Source: Hyperoodon ampullatus | Taxonomy: Eukaryota; Chordata; Mammalia; Artiodactyla; Ziphiidae | Length of the DNA: 64,000 bases | Assembly (NCBI GenBank): GCA_949752795.1 | Contig: OX457064.1 | Span: forward strand, 104,075,454 to 104,139,453 | Direction of reading: 5' to 3' | In this document: positions 54,912 through 64,000 of the stretch, piece by piece | Layout: the number at the start of each line of letters is the position of its first letter | How positions within the stretch are numbered: position 1 is the first letter of the stretch | Notes under the pieces: model-generated | Database searches by the model: none | Told to the model about the DNA's origin: nothing | The model's input: the letters and a program-made list of their open reading frames with translations, nothing else | Translations under genes and position numbers: made by a program

Positions 54912-55399
54912 ATATTTCCTTTGAGAATGAATCTGCCGTAATGTGTGGGGTTAGTTAACAGCCTCCCCCTAAAGCATCTTCTGGATCTGCTGCAGCAATT
55001 GAGCCGAGGTCATGTCCTTCCCAGGCAGCTAACCAATGCCCGAGCAAGGCGGGAGTACTAAGGACTGGCCCGACGTAGGACCCTCTACCGTCTTTGCACC
55101 GGCGTTCCCTGTGGTCAGGCAGAGACTTTCTCAGAGCTGTGCAGCCAGTCTGAAGCCCTTCCCGCCAGTCCTTCTTCCTTCCCTCTGGCACCCACAGGTG
55201 GCAGACCTACAGCACACGCTGAAGGCTCTCCCTGCCTATTCCTGCTCCTTCGCTGTATCCTTTACACCTCACACTTCCAGCTGCATTTTTGCATCTGTCT
55301 CCTACAAGACCTGAACTGATACAAGGGTCTTGGCTGTCCTTGGCTCCTTGCCCTGCTAAATTTAAGAACCATTTAAGTTCCAAAATGAAAGAAAACAAA
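54912..55399. other. No recognisable feature
   Basis: GC-richer single-copy-looking stretch. ORFs of 63-92 codons without domains. Confidence 0.45.
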
Positions 55400-56325
55400 A
55401 ATACTTTGTTAGGATTTTGACAGGAATTGCACTGGATTAATCAGTGGCAGAATTGATGTCTTTATAACACTGAGTCTCTCAGTGTATGAACATGCTACCT
55501 CTCTCCATTTGTTCAGGTTTTCTTTAGTTTCTTTCAATACAGCCTTGTGATTTTCTCCAAAAGGGCCTTGCATATTTTTGTGAGATTTCTAGGTATCTTA
55601 TATTTTTAGTTATGATTGAAACTGTGTACTTGTAAAATTCCATTTTTCTAATCCTGTTGCTGGTATTTAGAAATATTTAAATGTTGATCTTTTAACTAAC
55701 ACATTTGCTAAACTCTTAATTCTAATATCTATTTACAGATGGCTTTTGGGTTTCCATGTACACAACCGTACAATCTTACAATAATGACAACTTTGTTTCT
55801 TCCTGACGCCTTTTATTCATTTTCCTTGCCTTACTGTGCTGACCCTTTTAGTACAATGTTGAAAGTGATGGCAGACGTTTTTGTCTTGTTCTTCATTTTA
55901 AAGGTAATGCTTCTACTGTTTCACTATTTAGTAATGTTTACTGTGGGTTTTTTGTAGATACCTTTTATCAGTTCAAGGAAATTCTCTTCTATTCTACAGG
56001 AAGACTTAATATTGTGAAAAGATGTTGAATTTTATTAAAGGCTTCTCTGTATCTACTGATGTACTCACATTATTTTTTACTGTAATCTCTTCATGAGAAA
56101 CTTACAGTGACTTATCATGAAATAACTGAATTTTATCAAACACTTTTTCTGCATTGTTTGGTATCTTAACTTTTCCCCCTTTAATCTAGTTTATGTGGCA
56201 AACTTTACCGATTTTCAAATGCTAGGCCCACCTTGTGTTCTGGGATAAACCCAACTTGGTCATGATGCTATCTACATTTCATTGAATTGTTTGTTGATTG
56301 TCTTTAGTGTTCTTTATGTATATAT
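55400..56325 (-). mobile_element. Old L1 ORF2 fragment
   Basis: GACAGGAATTGCACTGGATT, AACATGCTACCTCTCTCC, TTTCTAGGTATCTTATATTT, then CCACCTTGTGTTCTGGGATA. The same ORF2 order as 29250-30100 of the intact L1, heavily diverged. Probably the same insertion as 52963-54362. Confidence 0.8.
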
Positions 56326-57124
56326 GTCTTTTTTCTTCCAGTTTTATTGAGATATATTTGACATACAGCACTGTGTAAGTTTAAGGTGTACAACATAATG
56401 ATTTGACTTACATATACCATGAAATGATTATCTCAGTAAGTGTAGTGAACATCCATCATCTCATATAAAGTTAAAGACACAGAAAAAATATTTTATCCTT
56501 GTGATAAGAACTCTTACCAGTCACTCTCTTGACAACTTTCCTACACAACATCCAGCAGTGTTAATTAGTCATGTTGTATATTACACCCCTGGTACTTATA
56601 CCTGGAAGTTTGTACCTTTGACGGCCTTCATCCATTTCCCCCCATGCCCACCCCCTACCTCTAGTAACCACAAGTATGACCTCTTTTTCTGAGTTTGTTT
56701 TTGAAGTATAATTGACCTACCACACTATGCTAGTTCCTGTTACACAACATAGTGATTTGATATTTCTATACATTTCAAAATGATCACCATGATAGGTTTA
56801 GTTACCACCCATCACCAAAGATATTACATAATTATTGACTACATTCCCCACATGGCACATTTCATACCTGTGACATTTTGCAACTGGAAGTTTGTACCTC
56901 TTAATCTCCCTCACCTATTTCTCTCATCCCCCTAACCCTCTCCCCTCTGGTGACCACCTGTTTGTTCCCTGTATCTATGACTGTTTCTGTTTTATGTTCG
57001 TTCATTTGTTTTTTTAGATTCCAGATATGAGTGAAATGATACAGTATTTGTCTTTGTCCCACTTATTTTACTTAGCATAATAACCTCTAGGTCCATTCAT
57101 GTTGTTGCAAATGGCAAGATTTCA
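56326..57124 (-). mobile_element. L1 3' UTRs, two stacked
   Basis: Two successive L1 3' starts: TTTTATTGAGATATATTTGAC (56341) and TTTGAAGTATAATTGACC (56700). The first copy is short (to about 56695); the second continues into ORF2 past the SINE. Confidence 0.8.
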
Positions 57125-57475
57125 GTTCTTTTTTTAATAAAATTATTTAATTTTGGCTGCATTGGGTCTTTGTTGCTGCGCGCGGGCTTTTCTCTAGTTG
57201 CAGCGAGCAGGGGCTACTCTTCGTTGCGGTGCACAGGCTTCTCACTGCACTGGCTTCTCTTGTTGCGGAGCACGGGCTCTAGGTGTGTGGGCTTCAGTAG
57301 TTGTGGCACACGGGCTCAGTAGTTGTGGCTCGTGGGCTCTAGAGCGCAGGCTCAGTAGTTGTGGCACACGGACTTAGTTGCTCCGCAGCATGTGGGATCT
57401 TCCCAGACCAGGGCTCGAACCTGTGTCCCGTGCATTGGCAGGCTGATTCTTAACCACTGTGCCACCAGGGAAATC
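57125..57475 (-). mobile_element. CHR-type SINE, long form
   Basis: T/A tail, GGCTGCATTGGGTCTTTG, head CCACCAGGGAAATCC. TSD CAAGATTTCA (57115-57124 and 57476-57485), inside the L1. Confidence 0.93.
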
Positions 57476-59300
57476 CAAGATTTCATTTTTTTTATGAGTA
57501 ATATTCCATTTTGTGTGTGTGTGTGTACATTCCACATCTTCTTTATCCATTCATCTACTGATGGGCACTTAAGGTTGCTTCCATATCTTGGCTATTGTAA
57601 ATAATGCAGCAATGAACATGAGGTGCATCTATGTTTTCTAATGAGTGTTTTCATTTTCTTCAGATAAATACTCAAGAGTGGAAATGATGGATAATATGGT
57701 AGCTCTATTTTTAATTTTTTGAGGAATCTCCATACTGTTCTCCATAGTGGCTGCACCAATTTACATTCCCACTAGCAATGCACTAGGGTTCCCTTTTCTC
57801 CACACCCTCACCAACATTTATTTGATGTCTTTTTATAACAGCCATTTTGACAGGTGTGAGGTGGCATCTCATTGTGGTTTTGATTTGGATTTTCCTGATA
57901 ATTCGTGATGTTGAGCATCTTTTCCTGTTGGCCATTTGTATGTCTTCTTTGGATGAATGTCTATTTAGATCCTCTGTCCATTTTTTAATTGGGTTGGTTT
58001 TTTAATGTTGTATGAGTGAGATCTTTGTATATTTTGGATGTTAACCCCTCATCAGATATATCATTTGCAAATATCTTCTTCCATTCAGTAGGTGGCCTTT
58101 CTGTTTTGTTGACAGTTTCCTTCACTGTGCAAAAGCTTTTTAATTTGATGTAGTACCATATGTTTATTCTTGCTTTTGTTTCCCTTGCCTGAGATGATAT
58201 AACCAAAAACAATATTACTGAGACCACTGTCAAAGAGTGTCCTGCCTGTTTTTTTCTAGAAATTTTAGGAGTCTTACATTTAAGTCTTTAATCCATTTTG
58301 AATTTACCTTTGTGCATGGTGAGAGAAAGTAATCCAGTTTGAAGTCTTCAGCATATAGCTATCCAGTTTTCCCAATACCATTTATTGAAGAGACTGTCTT
58401 TTCCCCAGTGTATATTCTTGCCTCCTCTGTATTGGCTTTATTGATCCCTTATTACATTTTTCCCATTTTATTTATCTCTGCTTTTGTTATTACATTTCTT
58501 TTATTTGGGGAAGGGGATTTAATTTACTATTCATTTTCTTCTTTAAGGAAATGCTTATTTAGCTCCTTTTTTGGCCTTTCATCTGATCTAACAAAAGGGT
58601 TTAAGGCTATAAATTTCCCCCTAAGTATTGTTTTAACAATACTCCTCATATTTGATATAAATTTCATGAGTGAATTAAATATTTTATATTTTCTATTGTG
58701 ATGTCTCCAATCTATTTTATTTTGAAGTTTATTCCTTACTTTTGAAATATACACAGATTTTCTATTATCTTTTCATTACTGATTTCTGGTGAATTGTATC
58801 AGCACTGGAGAACTTACTCTGTGATTTCAATCCTTTGAGTTTTGTTGACACAGCTTTATGGCCCAGTATATGGTCCCTAAAAAATGTTATAAGCATGCTG
58901 GAAAATAATGTATTCTGCACTTGATGAGTGGTGTGGTGTTTGTGGATCATCCTGTTCTATTTTTAGTATCCTTACTGATTTTGTTTTGTTTACTGTTTAC
59001 CAATTACTCGGGTGTTAAAATCTCCAAACATAATTCTCAATGTCTCTATTCCCCTTGTATGTCTGTAAACTTCATATTATCCTGGTGAATTGAAACTTTT
59101 ATCAACTTCACTTTTTCTTTACCTCTAGTAAACATACCTTCTATCCTTCTTACCTTAGTATCTTTTGTCTGATATTACTGTACATATACCAGCCTTCTCT
59201 TAGTTCGCATTTAATGGAGGATCTTTGTCCATGCCTTTAGTGTGAAAAATTATAACCTTTTTTTCTCCTCTTGAGTGGTTATTCTAGAAATCATAGGATG
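57476..59300 (-). mobile_element. Old L1 ORF2, long remnant
   Basis: Runs from the ORF2 C-terminus (TGAGTAATATTCCATTTTG, with a (GT)n patch at 57513-57526) through CAGTTTCCTTCACTGTGCAA towards the endonuclease end (GGGTGTTAAAATCTCC, AATGGAGGATCTTTGTCC). An internal deletion removes part of the RT: 58395-58450 jumps from the C-terminal text to EN-side text. The frame is broken throughout. Confidence 0.85.
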
Positions 59301-61250
59301 CAATCTCTTTATCAGTGTCTAACGTTGATACCTTTCCTTCTCCCAGACAATGTAAGGACCTTAGGACACCCACTCCATCTACCCGACTCCTGACTCGTGG
59401 TGTTCCTGCCATGTATTCTTAGTCTGCATGAGTTGTGGATGTATTGATATATACATTCATTTCTGTGGGGGCGTGGTCATTTCTTTCTGCAGTTTCTCAC
59501 CCACAGAGACTCGTCTTTTTGTGTGTCATAATACCTTAGATTGTATTTTGGACACTGCATTTAAGAATTCACTTTTAAAAATAACTTGAGGCCTATGAAT
59601 GATATTGTCGTCCTCCAGAGAGGATCTGTTTTGGTAGGGACATATTCTGCTATTACTGGAAGTCCCCCTAAATGACTGTGGGGAGAGTTCAAATTACTGA
59701 TTCAAGTCCTGTAATGATTACAGTATTTTTCAGGGTCTTTTTTTGAGATTGTTTTGATGTCCACTGTCTCAGTTTTCAGATGTACTGATACCGGTTGTTA
59801 CTGATATAAAGTCTCTGCTCTATTTACAGTCATGCCTTCCTGTTCGCTCTGAAAACTGTTTCAGCCCTTGCTCTTGGCAGTCATTTGACTTTGTTGCTTC
59901 TCTTGTGTTTTCTATTTCAGTAATTTCTACTCAGTTTCTCTCCTGTGTCCTTTGTGTTTATTCTTTTTCTAACAATTTGTATGTTAGTATCTTCTAATTG
60001 TGAATATGATTTCTTATGTGACCTATTCATTATCTAGAAATTTAAACTTTTTTCTAAATTTGGAAACTTTCTAGTTATCCTTTTTGTTGTCGACTTCTGA
60101 CAATTGCATTATAATGAAGAAAAATGATCTCCATGATACTGACTCTCTGAAATTTGATGTCTTCTCATAGCACATGATCAGTTTTCATAAATTTTCCTTT
60201 TGTGTTCAAGATATGCATTCTCATTTTGTCTGCAGAGTTCAACATATGTTTATTAGATCAAGTTTGAGCTTGTGCTTAGATTCTCTCTCTTTAACTGATT
60301 TTTTAACTGCTTGGTCTCCCAGGTATATTAAAATGTCTACCATGATGGTGACTATCAATTTCTCCTTGTAGTCTCTAAATTTTTGCTTTATATTTTTGAA
60401 GTTATCTTACAGAGGACATATAAACTAAACCTTCTATCATTAACCAGTTAAGACAGAAAATATTACCACAGTTAAAGTTTACTTATACAGCTCCAGGAGC
60501 TTCCTTTGATACTTTTCTGGTCTTTTTAATCTTTAGGCTCTCAACATTTCTGTATCTTTGTTTCAGATGTATTTCCTTAAAAAGCATATAGCAGATTGTT
60601 AAAAATCTAGCCTAATTATCCAAGATTTTTCACAGAAGAGTTCAACACATTTATAACTGGATTTATCTCTACTGCATTATTTAGTGCTCATTTGTCCTAT
60701 CCACTTTTTCTGTATTTGTACATTTTTTGTTTTTCTCTTTTCCCTTTTGCCTCAACATATACTACTGGAGCATATATTAATTTGTTTCTTTTAGAAGCAG
60801 CTCTTCAAATTATCAAGTTAATACTTAAGTCTAAAGTTGGTCCATATCTTTACTCTCCTTCAGAATAATACAAGCTATTTAGATTGATATAATTTCAATT
60901 ACCTACCTTATACATACTAGGCTTATAGGCAATGGGATGCCTAGAATTTTTACTTTATATTGTTTCTTCCTCCCATAAATTAGATGTTGTTTTACACTAT
61001 CAATATTTCTTTAGATTTATTCAAGTGCTTACTATTTTCTCTACTCACTATTACTTCTTACATTTCAGGCTTTGGGATCATATTCTTCCTCCTTGAAGTC
61101 CATCTTTCAGAAGTTCTTTAGTGAGGCAATTTTTGTGGTAAATTCTCAGTTTCTATTCATCTGAAAATGTCTGTTTCATCCTCATTCTTAGATAATCCAT
61201 ACAGAAGAGTGGTCTGCATCAAAGTTTTCTGGAATGATATTAATAATCCA
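59301..61250 (-). mobile_element. Very old L1/HAL1-like sequence
   Basis: GACAATTGCATTATAATGAAG, CATTCTCATTTTGTCTGCAG and CCAGGTATATTAAAATGTC look like a diverged ORF2 5' half. CAGAAGTTCTTTAGTGAGGC and AAATTCTCAGTTTCTATTC (61110-61160) look like the 3' end of ORF1. Probably a second, older element. Confidence 0.6.
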
Positions 61251-64000
61251 GCATTTGAGAGCTGAAAGCTGAAAACTTTAAACAATGGAAGTGATAAGGT
61301 GAGCACTATCTTGATTTTATATAGCATTTATCAGATGAACGTCTGAAATATCTTTCATATGCATTTTTTAAAAAACTAGATTCTCACAGCGGTCTCCCTG
61401 AGAAGTTCACTTATAAGAAATGTATTTTACGATCCCCCCCTTTTAAAACAAGTAAATGGGATAACTATCCTAAGATCTGTAATCCTCACTGCTGTTATTC
61501 TTCTGGTTCTATCCAGCATCCCCATTATCTGCCATCTGTGGCTCAGGATGTGCCGCTTCTACCCCTTTAAGGTTGATTCTTTTTACAAGTATTAATTTTT
61601 CTACAGTGTTCAAGAAATCCCATTGGTATAACTTTTAGTTTAAAAGACTTTTTTATTAGCCAGGATTAATTCCTTCCAACATGTTAGATAACAAATCTTT
61701 TTAAGATAACTAAGTCTTTGGTCTGACACATTAATATATAATTGATAATTTAAGTTCATATAAAAGTTCATTATTTTTTAATCATGTTCCTGAAGAATAA
61801 GTTATAAATCTGTGAATAACAGCCCATTAAATTAGCACTTCATTTATACAGAGGAGAAATGGAAACTCCTATCATAGCCAAGGCCAGAATTCTGCTAAGA
61901 GTCGCTAAGTTTTTCATAAACATGTGTAACACACACCCAGAGCTTGATAGGGAAGGTAACAGAATTTTCACATCTCAACAGCTAAAAGGAGAAGTCCTCT
62001 TAAGTACAGCAAGAGATTGTCACTCTTACTGATCACACACTCTTATGGGGGAAAAATAAGCATATTCCCTCAACATACAAATATTTATAAATTACTTATG
62101 TGTAACATGTATTGCATGTAATAACATACAGAAAAATATAAGCTGAAAAGGATGAACTATGGATAAAATATGTAAATATTTAAAAGTATATTAATGGCAA
62201 GATACCATTTATTGATGGCACACAGGTAAGTGGGTATGAATGACAGTAATGTGATCCAATGTAATTTAACTTGACAGCCAATTAGAATGCCATCATTTTA
62301 AATTCCATAATGTGGCTAAAGAGCAAATACTGAGCCTAGAGGGGCTGTTAGTCTGACGCCTGCCGACAGTTTGGTTCCCCCTCAACCCACAACAAAAGTA
62401 GTTCCTAGACAAGGATTTGCTCATTAGGGAGACAATCCCAGGAGCCCCACGAGAGTGAGGAAGTGAGAGGGAAGGATGGGAGGCCATAAACAGTGAGTTA
62501 ATGAATAGATTATTGCTCTAAGTGACTGGGGATCAGTCCTACCAGGGCCACCCTGAGAAATACGTCGCTGTCCTCAATGAGGGGTGAGGAAGCAGATGCA
62601 TTAATCTACCAAATCGTGACCCTCACTGCTTAAGGACTGCCAGGTTTGGGCCCCATGCAGCCCAGCAGGCTCTGGCGTCCAGAGACACCTTCAGAAGCCT
62701 TTGGGTTTTGGGAACTGCAGGTAAGCAACAGGAACTCCAGGTATGGACAGCACATGCTACATCTGCTACGCCTGCATTATGAAGATGATCCTTTAAGCCC
62801 TCATAAAGAATCTTCGTTAGATAAGTGAACGTACAGTTCATTTTAACTAAATAGGTTACATATAAATGAACATACCTGTGAGAACACCACTGTCAATTCT
62901 TTCCACTTTTCCCACAGGATACCTCAAATATACATGTGACATAAGGCAATCTGATATATAGGTTGAGTGAGTGCCAGGGTCAATCTGAATATCAAATATT
63001 GATATAATTTAATCTTTTCTTAGATTAAAATATATAAATCAAAGTTCTAAAATTTTCTTCCTCTTCCACAATACACTACCTTGTGTGCCCCTGGAGGTGC
63101 ATGCTCAAATTTCTGATCATTACTGGGCCAAAGTATATAGAGCCTTGTCCAGCTCTCAGCTGGAAACATTTCAATTCATTTCAGAGTATGTCTGAAGTAT
63201 TCTAAATGGGTAAGAAAACACAAGTAACATACAGTTACTATATAGTTTTAGCATTTATCTATCACTTAACAAGAAAGATGAAAATTTCAATATTCACAGA
63301 ACTCCTTGAATGGGTATCTTATTTCCCTGTGTTTTAAAAATTATACAGAACCTCAACCATAATGCAGCTCCCTCTTTGAATTCAGTAAAACAGATCAAAG
63401 TGCTCTGACTTTCCACAGTCTTTGGTGTGAAAGGCAGATTGGGTAAGCTCCTTGTTTTCATCCTTTTTACAGAAATAACAGCTCTACAGAAACATTCTCC
63501 AAATTTATAGCTTCTTAAAGGAGTTACATATGAAAAATCAGAAATGCATTTCAACTTTCCTAAACAAGTATTTAACTGAATTCCAGAAATGTGACACAAA
63601 GTTAGAATATTCCACTTTATTTGGACTGAAATGTATATCTTATTTATTTAGTCTTGAAACAACTTAATACAGCTTAATTGTTATTATCACTTTGAATAAT
63701 CTTCAACAACCTAGGGAAGAAGAGTCTAAGGTTCTACTGTACTAGTTTAAGAAATCCATTCTGTATAGAAACACGGTTATGTTAAATTCCCTTAGAGTTT
63801 AAGAACTTTAGAATCAAACCATTTTAGCCTATTAAAGACGTTTTAAAACTTGCGTCATATCCTACAAAAAGACTATTTTATGATATATATCAACAAAACT
63901 CAACACCACTTTCTCCAATAATAAAAAAATGTTTTTTTAAGTTGTTACTTTTTAAATGACGTGAAACTAAAGAAAACTGGTTGCTGGTTTTGGAATCATC
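61251..64000. other. No recognisable feature
   Basis: 2.75 kb without a CHR SINE, young L1 or simple repeat. The 62.3-62.8 kb part is GC-richer. ORFs of 60-101 codons show no domain. Possibly old LTR or unique intergenic/intronic DNA; I cannot tell. Confidence 0.45.

Noticed and set aside
55036..55314. 92-codon ORF in a GC-richer interval as a host exon
   Set aside because: No domain, no convincing splice signals and competing ORFs on the other strand.
305..57475. tRNA genes, because the SINE heads resemble tRNA with A- and B-boxes
   Set aside because: All are attached to SINE bodies and A-tails with target duplications. None folds as a stand-alone 70-75 nt tRNA as far as I can see by eye.
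63294..63599. 101-codon minus-strand ORF as a host exon
   Set aside because: No recognisable family or splice framework. A length compatible with chance in AT-rich DNA.

Overview
The window looks like non-coding DNA from a cetacean, most likely a toothed whale. The evidence is about 46 copies of the tRNA-derived CHR-type SINE, which is diagnostic of whales, hippos and ruminants. Many of these are a compact young form typical of whale genomes. The SINEs sit among L1 retrotransposons whose 3' ends are of the cetartiodactyl type. I find no host exon, no rRNA or free-standing tRNA gene, no CRISPR array and no bacterial or viral gene. The only convincing protein-coding genes are the two ORFs of one L1 element. 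Species and subfamily assignments are inferences from sequence character alone.

The centrepiece is at 27.6-34.9 kb: a full-length L1 on the minus strand, about 7.3 kb long. It has a 2.16 kb 5' UTR starting with a YY1-like motif, an intact 304-residue ORF1, a 58-bp spacer, an intact 1272-residue ORF2 with every catalytic motif I can check, a 3' UTR and an A-rich tail. It is bounded by an identical 14-bp target-site duplication with an L1-endonuclease-like cut site. By inspection it could still be able to retrotranspose. Such an element would supply the machinery that also mobilises the SINEs.

Layout: 0-3.3 kb is an old minus-strand L1 fragment broken by nested SINEs. 3.6-6.9 kb is mostly unclassified, with somewhat higher GC. 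7-10.5 kb holds old L1, an L2 piece and a tandem SINE pair. 10.8-14.1 kb is an old plus-strand L1 with younger insertions. 14.4-20.2 kb is mostly unique, with MIR pieces and SINEs. 20.26-21.01 kb is a young L1 with a twin-priming inversion. 21.4-27 kb is two old minus-strand L1s riddled with SINEs. 27.6-34.9 kb is the intact L1. 35-38.1 kb has SINEs and an L1 3' end. 38.8-51 kb has SINEs, a MER5A-like DNA transposon, simple repeats and old L1. 52.3-61.2 kb is dominated by layers of old L1. 61.3-64 kb shows nothing recognisable.

Terms used below. 'Long form' SINE: about 300-340 bp, with a tRNA-like head followed by blocks of 'CAACTACTGAGCC' type and ending in AAATAAATA. 'Short form' SINE: about 190-215 bp, with the body motif 'GTGAGCCATGGCCGCTGAG' and ending 'GCGTACCGC' plus a pure A-tail. 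'CHR-1-like' SINE: about 100-260 bp, with the head 'CTTCCCTGGTGGTCCAGTGG'. The strand given is the element's own sense strand. TSD = target-site duplication.
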